64,000 bases of DNA, taken from Paramecium tetraurelia (Eukaryota > Ciliophora > Oligohymenophorea > Peniculida > Parameciidae). This document shows, piece after piece, positions 38,836 to 50,483 of this stretch. The notes beneath the pieces are model-generated. The model had not been told where the DNA came from, searched no databases, and saw nothing but the letters and a program-made list of their open reading frames with translations. Positions within the stretch are counted from its first letter, which is position 1; every line of letters begins with the position of its first letter. Location: the NCBI RefSeq assembly GCF_000165425.1, contig NW_001799006.1:128690-192689 (forward strand), written 5' to 3'. The translations under genes and the position numbers were made by a program.

Positions 38836-40416
38836 TCAGGTTGATTGCTAAATGCGACGAATTTTAGATGGCTAATATTAAATGCTATTAAAGTAAAGCA
38901 ACTTATCATAGAGACTACCTTTGATGAATTCCTTCTCTACCCTGTCTAGTTTGTCATCCTCTTTAGTAGATTAATACAATTAGGAATTTGATTAGTAATA
39001 GCTACATGTGTAATAATATCTATATACCTTTAAGTAATATCCACTGAATTTTCTATAATAGTTGACAGAGATTTTCCTCTTTAGACTTAAAGATATTGAT
39101 TTCTTTAGTTCCTGGTTCCCATTTTTATGAACCAATGATGATTGAGTGCTTAAGCAGCTGACAATCTTTTAATTGGTTCTTTGTTCAATAATCCTTTTAG
39201 TAAATCCATGCCAGATATGGATATTTTTTTACATATTTTTTTTCTATTTTAATCAAATTATTATTTTACTCAAATTTAAAGTCGATATCACATTTTTCAT
39301 TTGATCGAAGTATTTCCTCTTAATCTTTGCCTTCGAATGGCAATTTTCCATAGACTAAAAGATAAAATATTATTCCCAATGAAAATAAATCCACCTTGCT
39401 TGTGTAATTTTTGGACCTAAAGATTTCAGGGGCTACAAATCCAGGAGTACCGCACTTCTTGTACTAGGTTGAATCTGTTGTTTCAGAATAGCAGAAATTG
39501 CCTAATACTACAAATGGCAAACGCTTCTTTTCTGGTATAAACAAGTTTTCCATTTTTATATCTCGATGGAAAACCCCTTTAGAATGCATATGCTGTATTG
39601 CTTATAAAACTCCATATAGAATATCTGCAACCAATTTCTCGTCCAATCCTTGAGATGATTATTCAGCCATCTAATATATTTGGGATTCCTTGATGTATGT
39701 TCTTAGATCAATTCCCAAGTAGTATTCATATAATATATAAACACTTTATTCGTCTTCGAATACCTCAACAATATAACATATTTATGTTTGGCTCAATTTT
39801 CGTAAATTACTTAATTCCCTATATAAATTTTGCTTTTATCCTGCAGTTATCACATTCTTATCTATCACCTTTACAACGTGATACTCTGCATCTTGCACTC
39901 TTACACAAGAAAACAAGCATTAACCAAACACAGGGTCACATTGCTTAATTTTACCTAAAACCTTATATTTTCTGGCAAATTTATCCATTATGCAGAATCT
40001 TCTTAAAAACTGAAACCATTTTTTGAAGACATCTGAATTCTCACACAATAAATGGCTTAGTTATTACCCAAATTGCAGTCTAATACCATATCTATAATTA
40101 GGCATTGTGGGATCAAAATGAGTGAACTTTTTTAAAAAACATGCTTATAATTGACAATAGGAAGTATAATCATCAGATCCCACTCCTTTTCTATATAGTT
40201 TCTCAGGATGTAGATTGAGTTATACTGATTCCCATTGACTATCTACTTTTAAAAGTAACTTGCCTGAATATTTGATTCTTCTTTACCTTAAAATTAACTA
40301 TTCCCATCAATATAATTTGATGATACCCACATTGAAGATTACTTCAAAGCCTCCACAAATATAGAAGTAAACGGGATAGTTTTTAAAAAAGTGTTTTTAT
40401 GGTTTTATTGACGCAT
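38836..40416 (-). CDS. PH-domain-like + protein kinase, possibly inactive
   Basis: About 508 residues. The start at 40416 splices (intron 40298-40326) into a PH-like domain (KYSGKLLLKVDSQW, LYRKGVGSDD, FKKWFQFLRRF), followed by a kinase domain: VVKVIDK lysine, HRDIKMENLF catalytic loop, but VLGNFCYSE where DFG is expected, so the metal-binding Asp is Asn. CGTPGFVAPE and SLGIIFYLLVYGKLPF are normal. The frame between YVKK and ISISGMDLLKGLL is restored if the A/T run at 39224-39230 lacks one base. A last intron is 39002-39027. PH plus kinase resembles AKT-like or Paramecium-specific kinases at membranes. The NFC change suggests a pseudokinase. Confidence 0.82.
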
Positions 40417-41208
40417 TTAATATAAAAAGTTCAATAAAAATAAAAAATACTTGACTAATTTGATTGATACATTTAAAATTACCTTTAAACAATGAAAACA
40501 CTTGCTTTCATTTCAAGATACAATTCCAATGTTGATTTGTAATGCTACCTATTATTAAGGGAGAAGATTTGTAAGTTGTATATAATTATTAAAAATAAAA
40601 TAAAGTAAAAATGAATTCTTTTAGTTTTTAATTGATAATCTAAAATCCATTATGAAAGCATTCTTAAATATAAGTATGTTTTATGTTTTAAATTTAATTA
40701 TAATCATACAATTGAATGTACTGTTCTTTTTATTTAAATTAATGACAAAAAGCCATATCAACAGTTGCTATAAATCAATATGAAGTTAAATATGTGTCTT
40801 TGGAATTTTTATTGAATTTAATTGCAAGAGAAGTAAGATATTAATATATTAAAGATAAATAATCTTAAAGTAACTTTCTAGAAGCTAAAAAATACAAAAG
40901 GACAAAATGTTTAAACTAGTTTCTAAGTTAAAGTGGCAATTATTTTGATAAATTAATTTAGATCTTTACTTAGTAATTGTAAGCTTAAATCTATGAATAG
41001 ATAAATTTAGCATGCAAGATATTGACTAAGGCTAGCTATTTTTTATAGGAAGTTGTTGGTAGTTTGTTGTAGATATATACATAATACGATATTTGGCAAA
41101 GTGAAAGTGCTATTTATAAAGGAATTAAAATGATTATAAAAATAATTAAAAAACGGGTTTTTTTAGTCTTCTGCTTGGATGTGATAATAATTCATTAATA
41201 ATTTTAAT
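40417..41208 (+). other. Possible gene of unresolved structure
   Basis: Plus-strand protein-like frames but no clean model. An ATG at 40492 opens MKTLAFISRYNSNVDL with a possible intron start after REKI. Other frames give FLIDNLKSIMKAFLNI near 40630 and an uninterrupted run from about 40746 (INQYEVKYVSLEFLLNLI, then long helical Gln-rich sequence) to a point past 41150. One hypothetical helical protein of about 200 residues with introns is plausible; a relic is the alternative. Confidence 0.35.
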
Positions 41209-42372
41209 ATGGCTAGAATCATTCCTGTATTGACACTTATCTTGGCAGTGGCAACTGCTAGAGTAGCAAAGAGTGAAAGTCCAAAAGAAGTGTTGGCATA
41301 AATCAACAAAGATTCATTTGGTAATTCTGTATTATCTGTCCTCCAACTCTAATTGGCAACAGGAGGACCAGTCGGAGAAATCTAAATCCTTTTAAACAAC
41401 ATTGCCTCATAACTCAATGGAGATTAAAAGAAAGCTGACAAAGTTCACGAAAGTGACACAGTTGCCTTCGAGAAGGTATAGTTAAATATTACAATGTTAG
41501 ATCATTGCTGATTTAGAATAAGAAATCGCTTATCACTCAAACTTAAATCGTTGCTCTTTCAAACTTGAGAGATTCAACAACTGAAGCATTAGGAGAAGCT
41601 GAAGTTGAAGTTAGAGTTGTCACATCTGATATTGCCAATAACGAAAAGAGCTTCGCCGACGAATCTGCCACAAGACAATCATAACACGATACATGGGTTA
41701 GAAAGGATGCAGAACACGTTGACTAAATAGACGCCATTGATGAAGCTTCTAAGATCGTTTAACACTTATAAGCAGGTGTTGCATTTGCTCAACTCAAGAG
41801 CAGATTCGAGAAAGTCTAAGCTAAATTAATGGAAAGCAAACACGCTCTCTTCAAAGTATTAAATAACCATATGAATAGCCACTCATCAATGCTTTGACAT
41901 AATTAGCCTCAAAGGTTGATAACAAGAGCATCATCAAAATCTTAGAACTCTTGGCTTAAATCAGATAATAATTGGTTGCCAGCAGAGCATCACTCCTTGC
42001 AACAGAAGAGAAATAAGCTGCCAACTGGGAAGTCTAAAGTGGTCACTTGACAGAGGAACACAAGAGATTAGCTGAGAGAAAGGCATTCTTAGAAAACTCA
42101 ATTGTTCAATTCAAAGTCACCATCTAAGAAGCTGTTGAAGACTTGGAAGATTAAACTGTAAAATCATCAATTAAATGTAGTTATTCCTTGAAGATGCTGA
42201 AGACTCATTGGCTATCTAAGAAAGATGGGCTGCCGAATAAGAATCATAATATGAAGCTTAAACCTTTGAAAGAGAATAATAATTGGAAGTCGTTGAAAGA
42301 TTATAAGAAGTTCTTACTCAAAAGGTGAGTGCTGCCTCAGAATTCCTTTAAGTTAGAGAAGAGGTCTTTTGA
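41209..42372 (+). CDS. Trichocyst matrix protein precursor
   Basis: About 363 residues. A signal peptide (MARIIPVLTLILAVATARVA) leads to alternating acidic and helical segments (FEKIIADLEQEIAYHQTQIV, ALSNLRDSTTEALGEAEVEV, SKHALFKPLINALTQLASK, WEVQSGHLTEEHKRLAERK). Size and composition match the trichocyst matrix protein precursors of Paramecium, which are cleaved and crystallise inside secretory trichocysts. Introns: 41476-41500, 41856-41878, 42158-42180. One extra T at 41536 must be removed. The 41-nt intron alternative (41476-41516) would lose the typical IIADLEQEIA. Members of this multigene family differ little, so the subgroup is not named. Confidence 0.9.
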
Positions 42373-42460
42373 TTAATGAATTATCAGCAATATTAATATC
42401 AATACAATTTCTACATTTTAATTGTAAAATAATCTGTTAAACAATATTTAATTTAAATTA

Positions 42461-44639
42461 ATGGAGAACATCTAAGTTGTAGTTAGAATTAGGCCCTCAA
42501 ACGTTTAAGAGAAAGACAACAATGACCTTGAAATTTGGTCTGTTTAGAATCAAGACACAATAACAATTTCCAATGATAGATTTAATGATTTAGTTAGAAT
42601 GCGTAAATTTGTACCAGGACAAAGAGTAGAGTTCACCTTCAGTAATATAATCAATTGATAATTCATAGATTAATGTTTCGATCCCAAACACACCACCAAA
42701 TTTATTTACTAGTAATAGATCCAAAGAATCACATTATCATCATTGTAAGGTATAAATGGGACAGTGTTTATGTATGGTCAAACAGGAAGTGGTAAGACTT
42801 ACACAATGATAGGGTATGATTAAGAAGAAGGAATATTAAAGTAAGGACTCAAGGACCTTTTTGGAGAAATTTAGAGACAATAAGATAAATAATTTTTCTT
42901 AAGATGCAGCTATGTTGAAATCTATACTGATTAAGTTTATGATCTGCTGTCTACTCAAGAGAGATTGAGTGAAACTTTATTAATAAATGAGGATTACAAT
43001 AGGGAATTTGTTATTAAGGGAGCAATTGAAGAAGTTGTCACAACAATAGATGAAATAATGGACATTCTTCAATTTGGAGAGAGCAACAGACATTATGCTT
43101 CAACTGTCATGAATCATTGCAGTAGTAGATCTCATACAATTTTCAGACTGTATGTCAGATGTGTTCCTAATACAATAGGACCAAACTCAGTGATAACTGA
43201 GTCTATTCTTAATTTTGTTGATTTGGCAGGTTCTGAAAAAATTAATATTCATGATTCAATGCTTAAAAAAAGAGGGACCTCTGCAGGTGGAAGTGGCACT
43301 CAATATAAAGATAGATAGAACGAATCTAAACACATCAATAAAAGTTTGTTTTTTTTAACTTAAGTAATATCTCTAAGGGCATAAGGAAGAAAGTAAGTAC
43401 TTTACAATATTTAGTGATCAACATATTCCTTATAGAAACTCTCCTTTAACAAAGATTTTAAGGTCATCCTTAGGAGGTAATTCAAGAACTGCCATAATCC
43501 TTTGTGTTAATCCTTGTTATAGTTAGTTTGAATAAACATTGTCTACTTTAAGATTTGGGACAAACGCTAAAAAAATAGAAAATAATGTCTCCAAAAATAT
43601 TGTAGGATTTGATAATGACGAAAGTTTGAATAGGGTAATAAAAGACTATGAAATACAAATCGAGGAGTTGCAAAGAGCTAGAGTAGATGATAAGTAGCAA
43701 TAAGAAATGATGCTAAGGATAATAGAAAAACTAGAAGAGCAAAGAAAAATATTTAAATCCTAGTTTAATACTTCTGATCATATTTAAGCAATGATAACCA
43801 AAAATGTTCCCTATTAATGGACTCATTTACACTATCACGATGTTGGAGTGCTATGGGTACCCGAAAAAGGAAGTAGGGATGTTGAGGTTAAATAGGAAAT
43901 TATTGATTCTTTTGGAATGATTAAGAAATATTAAAATTTAGAAGAAGAATTCATTATCTTGAAATCAGAAAAATAAACAGTTGAAAATTAAGTTAATGAA
44001 CTTAAACAAAAGTAACAAGAAGCCGTCATTTAAACTAAAAAGAGATATGCAAATCAAAAAGCAAAAACAAGAAAATATAAATAATTGAGCAAAGATTTAT
44101 AGGATGAAAGAAATAAATTATAAAAGATTGCTTTATGTTATCACAATATGATTGATGTAGATGAGATGATGTTGTTAAATAATGAAACTTTAGATTAAAT
44201 GTTAGATAATATAACTATTATGATGCAAAATATATATAAAGTCAAATTAAGAAAAGAAATGAAACTTAAAGGGGAGAATATGGAAGCCTTAAAATTAAAA
44301 ACCTCTAAACCAATTAAATATCCCATATATTTATTCGACACTTCTGCTATTAATGTTTAATTTTGGGATGCTAATGAAAATAAAAAGACTGAAGAGACTA
44401 GTAAAAGTGAAATTGAATCCTTCTAAAGTTACTTTTAATCTTAATTAAATCAAAGTAGTCCTACTTATGCAGATATGCAAAGCAGTGTATAATAGTTTAA
44501 GGAACCGTTGAAGCATATTTGTTCTCATGAAAAAAATCCACAAAGTAAATGCGGAAAAGAGAACTTTGAACCCTTATTCAAAAAGAATCAAAGCATGGAA
44601 ATAGCTGATGAATTAAATTTCCGTAGTTATTTTAGATGA
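42461..44639 (+). CDS. Kinesin-like motor protein
   Basis: A 709-residue N-terminal motor kinesin. Introns 42642-42668 and 43393-43414. The motor (residues about 1-350) has VVVRIRPS, the P loop [11 protein letters not shown], switch [12 protein letters not shown], switch [10 protein letters not shown] and HINKSL, then the neck [20 protein letters not shown] and [13 protein letters not shown]. The remaining half is coiled coil and Gln/Lys-rich. It walks on microtubules using ATP. The motor and coil arrangement with a short loop after DLAGSEK ([11 protein letters not shown]) is unusual, but the subfamily, possibly CENP-E-like, is unclear. Confidence 0.93.
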
Positions 44640-44660
44640 AATGATTAATATTATAAAATT

Positions 44661-45557
44661 ATGTTTTCCTTATTGTTTTTAATCACCACGTCTTATGCTA
44701 CAGATAAAAATTGTCTGTGGCACGATTCTTTTGGATATACTTATGATATTTCAAAACTACACAACATAAATAACTATCAAGTACCTGATACTGATACAAG
44801 TAACTTTTTAGGCAAATTTATAAAGGCATGGGAATGTTTAATATGGTTTACGAGTTTAATTTTTGCACAGGAGCGGTGAAATGTTAAGGAAGAGATGTTG
44901 CTGCATTTGAAGCACTTGAAGTAATGGGAAAAGTGACTGAAAATTGCGATGTATATTTATGATTTAATAGTAAGGTTTTGGGATTAAAAGAAACTTAGGA
45001 ATTTGGCTATGTTAATCCAGTTTATCCTGAATTAGGCATTTCTGTTACATACAAACAAGGTTGTTTCTGAAATTTATTATAAGGCGATATGTGTTTTGAT
45101 GTTAAAGATGATGGTGGATTACAAAAAATTATTGCAGACAATGAACAAATGTAAATGAGTCCAAGATCTGTTACTTTCGAAATCACATGTGGCAAAGATG
45201 AGCCTAACTTTAGAGTTATAGATTCTAGTAAATGCAATATCAGATTGGGTATTTAACACTCAGCTGGTTGTAGATCAGGATCCTCTCCAAGTAATTATTA
45301 TTACTATCGAAGGCGGGGGAAGTCAGACAATGCTTTTATATATTATTTTAGGAGCTGGACTTTATTTTGGTGGTGGAATAGCATACAATAAAAAATAATA
45401 TTAGCTAAGTGGAGTAGATGCACTACCGCATTCACACTTTTGGAAAGATTTTCCACATTTGGTTAAGGATGGGATTAATTTCACTGTTATTAAAGTTTTT
45501 GGCATAATAAAAAAGTTTAGAGGGTTATCAAGCGAAGGAGGATATGCTGTTATTTGA
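44661..45557 (+). CDS. MRH-domain type I membrane protein (Atg27-like)
   Basis: A 266-residue protein starting 21 bases after the kinesin stop. Signal peptide (MFSLLFLITTSYA), a Cys-rich lumenal mannose-6-phosphate-receptor homology domain (CLWHDSFGYTYDIS, YEFNFCTGAVKC, SVTYKQGDMCFDV, ITCG, SAGCRS), one membrane helix (LLYIILGAGLYFGGGIAY) and a cytoplasmic tail with repeated Phe/Pro. Four introns (44800-44825, 44951-44974, 45060-45083, 45291-45312), two of 24 nt with an in-frame TGA. Atg27-type and receptor-type MRH proteins act in Golgi, endosome and autophagy traffic. The Atg27 likeness rests on topology and the MRH fold, not on specific motifs. Confidence 0.82.
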
Positions 45558-45818
45558 TGTAATTTTAGTAATATAAAATTTTATTGATATTTAGTAAGAA
45601 ATTCTGGCTTTTTGAAAGAAATTTATTATTAATATAAATACTCAAGCTACTATTCTTATTTTGATAATTTTTTTCGATTTAATGTACATTTCTTCAAAAA
45701 TAATATGATTTATAAAAATTCACTTGGTTTGATTAATTTAATCATGAAAAAGTTCTTGCTTTCTCAAAGTTACCTATTAAATATTAATTTGCTTTATTAA
45801 TTGTTCTTTATTTATTTT

Positions 45819-46178
45819 ATGATATATATAATAGGCTTATTAGTTGTCGGAATAATTTGGGGAATTACAAATCCTTTTATGGAATCTGGAGTAGGTAATA
45901 AATAGTAAGACCTATTTGGATTTAAATCTTTTATTCAAACAATACTTAATTACAAGTTTATTATTCCTTTTGGAATAAATCAAAGTGCATCAATATTTTA
46001 TTACTACCTTTTGGGTCATACTCCATTAAGTCTAGGACCAGTTATAGTGAATTGTGTTAATTCAGCAACAACTGTAATCACAGAATCTCGTTTAAAGAAA
46101 TAGTAATTGAAGTAAAAGACTTGGATTGGGTTAATTTTAATTTTTATTGGAACCTATTTGGTTTGCTCAAGCAAGTGA
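45819..46178 (+). CDS. TMEM234-like small multi-pass membrane protein
   Basis: 119 residues in four hydrophobic segments, no intron. IIWGITNPFMESG matches the start of the TMEM234/DUF family (WG-x-TNP), followed by YKFIIPFGINQSASIFYYYL, LGHTPLSLGPVIVNC and WIGLILIFIGTYLVC. The length equals that of the animal protein. It belongs to the drug/metabolite-transporter fold group; transport substrate is unknown. Conserved small membrane proteins like this are usually found in the ER or Golgi. Confidence 0.8.
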
Positions 46179-47318
46179 AAATGATTATAGGCATAAAATA
46201 TACACATAGTGTTTATGGAATTTATATTTTTTTTCATTCAATTCTTTTTTAATTCCTTTGATTGGCAAATATCAAATAATTTAACTTTACTATTATCAAC
46301 CAAATTATCATATTGATATATTAATGTATTTACATTACTTATTTCAGATAAATTAAGTTCTATATAAACTATTATTAAATGTTAAATCTGAAACTCTGAT
46401 TTTCAAAAGAACACCTTTTTAGAGAATGTGGATAATCATAGATCTTACTTTATTGAATTTTTTTTTCATTAATAATTTAAATTAAGAATAATAAGAAACT
46501 AATGACTCATTATAATGTCGAATTATAAAGGAGAATCAGTACCTTTTGTAATTCTAAAACAAACTATTTCAATAATAAAAATTATATTAAAAATTGAAGA
46601 TATAAGAATTCGAATTTAATTAGATTACAATTAATATAATCAAATAATGTTTAAATAGTATTTTTCTTGTAGTTAATCGAGCTGAATTCTGGTTAATGCT
46701 CTAAACGATCCTAAGTTCAAATACTGAAAATTTATTATCAACTTTCAATCAATTATTGTTATATACTGAAATATTTTTAACAATTAATCTTATTTTTTAA
46801 TTATCTTGTGCAAATATCCTTATTCTTTGATTTAAAAATAAATGTTATTTCCTTTATGAAGTTTAATTGAGAAATAGGTTTTATACAAGTAAAAAAACAT
46901 TATTTGTTTAGCGAATTGAAATGAGAAAATATCAAGTTGACAAATCTAAACCATATAATTTTAATAAGGAAAACGAAAATTTAAATTGTAATAATATTTG
47001 CTTGTATTACATTGAAAATTTTTAGAGAAGAGGACCTAATATTACTTAAAGTATTTTTTGACAAATGGTGGGTACTTGGTAATAATCTATTTAAATATCG
47101 TAAAAGAATATTGAGATTCATCTTCATCGACAGATAACTGCGACTATCGATTTACATATTTAAAAAAAACATAAATTTTAAATATTCTTAAGTTGCTGTA
47201 TTTAAAATAAAAAGATGAGTTATTTGGTTAAAATTAATTAATAAATATGTTTAGTAGGATTTAAAATTTTTTATATTAGATAGAAAAATTATGGTTTTAT
47301 TAATGTTATTTGAATAAA
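46179..47318. other. Long AT-rich stretch without a recognised gene
   Basis: 1.14 kb. Both strands show only short frames broken by TGA, many A/T runs and no motif I can support. It could hold decayed sequence, but less clearly than the other long gaps. Confidence 0.5.
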
Positions 47319-48769
47319 TCATTCCAATTTTTTATTAGAATCATCCTATTTAATCTTATTTATGTCTTCTTTTAGTTTTTAAGACCAGTAATCTTATGAT
47401 TGTGGCTACTATTCGTCTACTAAAGCACTGTCAATATGGTTTTATTGTACAAATTCAGTACCATTCATTTAATGTTAAATGTTTTTTTTAATAGTTGAAA
47501 CATCATTGGCAATTTTTTACATCCATTCTTCATTTGATCTAGCTCTTCCATCAGCAACAACATTCTCCTCGACGAAAGCAATGTGGTCAGCATCTAATTA
47601 TGATTTGATATTTTGTTTAATTGTTGAAACATCATTGGCAATCTTTTACATCCATTCTTCATTTGATCTAGCTCTTCCATCAGCAACAACATTCTCCTCA
47701 ACGAAAGCAATATGATCAGCATCTAATTATGATTTGATGTTCATTTTAATGGTAGCAACATCGTTAGCGATCTTTTACATCCATTCTTCGTTTGATCTAG
47801 CTCTTCCATCAGCAACAACATTCTCTTCAACAAAAGCAATGTGGTCAGCATCTAATTAAGACTTGATATTTTGTTTAATTGTTGAAACATCATTAGCAAT
47901 CTTTTACATCCATTCTTCATTTGATCTAGCTCTTCCATCAGCTACAACATTCTCCTCAACAAAAGCAATATGATCAGCATCTAATTATGATTTGATGTTT
48001 TGTTTAATTGTTGAAACATCATTAGCAATCTTTTACATCCATTCTTCGTTTGATCTAGCTCTTCCATCAGCAACAACATTCTCTTCAACAAAAGCAATAT
48101 GATCAGCATCTAATTAGGATTTGATATTTTGTTTAATGGTAGCAACATCATTAGCGATCTTTTACATCCATTCTTCGTTTGATCTAGCTCTTCCATCAGC
48201 AACAACATTCTCCTCAACAAAAGCAATATGATCAGCATCTAATTATGATTTGATGTTCATTTTAATGGTAGCAACATCGTTAGCGATCTTTTGCATCCAT
48301 TCTTCGTTTGATCTAGCTCTTCCATCAGCTACAACATTTTCTTCTAATAATGTTTAGTGTTTTTTTTTATCTTCTTAATTATGAATAATAATTTACTTTA
48401 TTTTTCAACATTTGTATGTTTTTTAGTCTTCTTTTCATTTCCTTTTATTTACATTTCTTCAATCAATTGAATTTCTTCTCTGTCAACCTCTTTAATTGAT
48501 TCTTCTTTTACATTCTTTTTATTTTATTTTTTAGAGCTTCCTTTTTATAATAAGCTGTCCTTTTCAAATTACCCTACTTAATTCTCTTCATTGTTTTCTA
48601 AATCACCTACTAAGTTCTTTTATTATTCATTTGATTTCTTAATGTTTTGTTTATTTTCTGCTAAAATTGATTACAACCCTTCCTAGCTTTTTATATTATT
48701 GTGGTGCCTTCTAATATTTGAACCCTATAACGATGTGATTAAAAATAAGACAAGAATAGCTTTAAGCAT
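47319..48769 (-). CDS. Secreted protein with seven 43-residue tandem repeats
   Basis: A 475-residue protein. Signal peptide (MLKAILVLFLITSLQGS), then about 120 polar Lys/Glu/Gln/Asn-rich residues, and seven near-identical 43-residue units reading roughly IKxNIKSQLDADHIAFVEEN then VVADGRARSNEEWMQKIAND and a three-residue link. The C-terminal 65 residues are unique, with QDYWSQKLKED. One intron, 48374-48396 (23 nt). No Cys, no membrane segment. Highly repeated secreted proteins in ciliates include surface and secretory-granule components; I cannot tell which. The repeat DNA is described separately. Confidence 0.85.
47501..48348 (-). repeat. 129-bp tandem repeat array (about 6.6 copies)
   Basis: Units begin at 47501, 47630 and so on at exact 129-base steps to 48275; the last is partial. 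Copies differ by only a few bases. Two link variants occur, one coding STIKQN and one VTIKMN, mixed along the array, which suggests recombination or conversion between units. Confidence 0.95.
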
Positions 48770-49985
48770 TTTTTTTATCGTTTTTGATTATTTTTGAAAA
48801 TCATGATCACACAATTCTTTTTATACTACATTTCGATGAACTAACAGATTAATTAATCGACTAGAATTAAAAAATTTTTAAATTTTTAAATCAATTACAC
48901 CTTCCTTAGTTAGAATATCTCAGGTCTACTTTTATGTATAATGGTAATCTGACATGATAACTTTTTGGGAATAATTTGTTTCTTATCATAAAATGTTTCT
49001 ATGTTTGTTAATACATTGAACTTATCATTTTAAATTCATCAAGTGGCTTTTAGTTTTTGTCATCTAATTTTGTTATCATGAAGAGGAGATCAATTTATTA
49101 TGTGTTATGTTCTAGTTTTCAATATCAATGTAACATTCATAACAAATTTTATGAATTATCATCTAAGCTTCAAATAAGTCCTTAAGATCATTTTACTTTA
49201 ATTATTTGAATAGTTGAAATGATTTTCTCTAACTATTACATATGCATCACGATGTTGCAAATAAAGGAAGAATATTTTTTACAGTGTACTTTACAATAGA
49301 AGATTTGTTAATTTTATTACTGAGAATCCATCAAATGAATGTAGAGATGGTTTATAAAAAGCATTTTAAGACGATATTATAGCATTAAAACCATTACAGA
49401 GTAGGATTCTAATTTTCAAGATTATTAGTAGTTGAGAAAAAATAATATATAGAAAAATATCATTTAGTAATAAGCTTAGTTTAGGATTGCTAAGAAGTGG
49501 TCATTAACTACTTCCAAAGGATATCAAGATGAAAATCAAGAATTAACAATTTATTTCCTATTTAATTAAAATTAAAATATAATTAAATTTATAGAATAAA
49601 TCCATAATTTTAATAAGAAAGAGAATGGAAGGTACATGTTGGTAATTGATATCAATTTTTTCAATTTTCTTACAGAAGAGTTTAGTTTCTATTAATTTAT
49701 ATGGATGATTTATTAGTTTCAAAATATTGCTTTTTAATAAAAATAATTACTTCAGAAATGAGAAATACTTAATTCCTTAATTTATTAAATACCATCTTGC
49801 GACCTTAAATGAATAAACTAAACTTATATTCATTTATATAGGTTAAAATGATTTTTTTTTCTTTGCAAATATTATCAGAATTATTAGTGTGAGAGTTTAA
49901 TTATTAAATTAAAAAGCGGTAAATTTTATTAATAAAATTTTAAATTCTGATTCCATCTAATTTTTATTATATCGTTTTATTACTA
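48770..49985. other. AT-rich stretch with a small protein-like relic
   Basis: Mostly AT-rich. On the plus strand at about 49296-49440 an open piece reads FITENPSNECRDGLQKAFQ then DDIIALKPLQSRILIFKI before a TGA. It is too short and isolated to name. An ATG at 49243 in another frame precedes it and no clear intron joins the two. It is probably a relic. Confidence 0.4.
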
Positions 49986-50483
49986 TCAATTAAATAGAAA
50001 AATCTTATAAAGTACATTCAAAAACTGATGTGTGTAGGTATTCAAATAAAATTTAAAGATAACTTATACTTTAAATATTCTATCGATATATGTTTGAATA
50101 TCTAACTCATAATGACTGCTTAAAAATATATTTAAAACCTAACTTAAACTCTAAGTCCTTAATCTAAATATCAAAAGAAGTTCAAACTCCTTTTGATTTT
50201 CTTCTTCATTTTCGGTGACAGGCTCAATAGTTAACTGGTAATTAATAATTTAGGTTTAATTTTATTTTGTAATATCAAATAACATTAAGACAAATATTGA
50301 AAATAATGTTATAATAACCAAAACCAAAATAATTTGTAAATTCTCAAGTCGAGAGCTCCAGTTAGTAAAAATATATTTAAAAAAATCTAGAAGATCATAA
50401 AACTAAACTTTATAATCATAAAATAATAAAATGGCTCTTTGTTGAGAAAACAATTGGTAAATAAAAGGATTTAACTAAAATAA
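49986..50483 (-). pseudogene. Membrane-protein-like fragment downstream of eIF6
   Basis: The frame directly after the eIF6 stop stays open on the minus strand for about 160 codons: polar sequence, a hydrophobic helix (LQIILVLVIITLFSIFVLML) and an acidic tail (EPVTENEEENQKEFELL), then TGA at 49986. No ATG precedes it, so it is either a missing first exon or the decayed end of a membrane protein. One possible cause is an earlier duplicated gene. Confidence 0.35.

Noticed and set aside
40610-40660. A fourth NRF/IP family member starting MNSFSF
   Set aside because: The head resembles member A for five residues only, NRF is missing and the frame ends in TGA soon after.
44951-45083. TGA codons as readthrough Trp or pseudogene stops in the MRH gene
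   Set aside because: Both TGA lie in 24-nt segments with proper GT...AG ends, and removal leaves conserved MRH sequence in frame.
47479-47715. Repeat-containing plus-strand ORF
   Set aside because: It is the reverse reading of the 129-bp repeats; the minus-strand frame has a signal peptide and runs through the whole array.
47501-48348. CRISPR-like array
   Set aside because: Units are 129 bases with no spacers and form an open coding frame in a eukaryotic genome.
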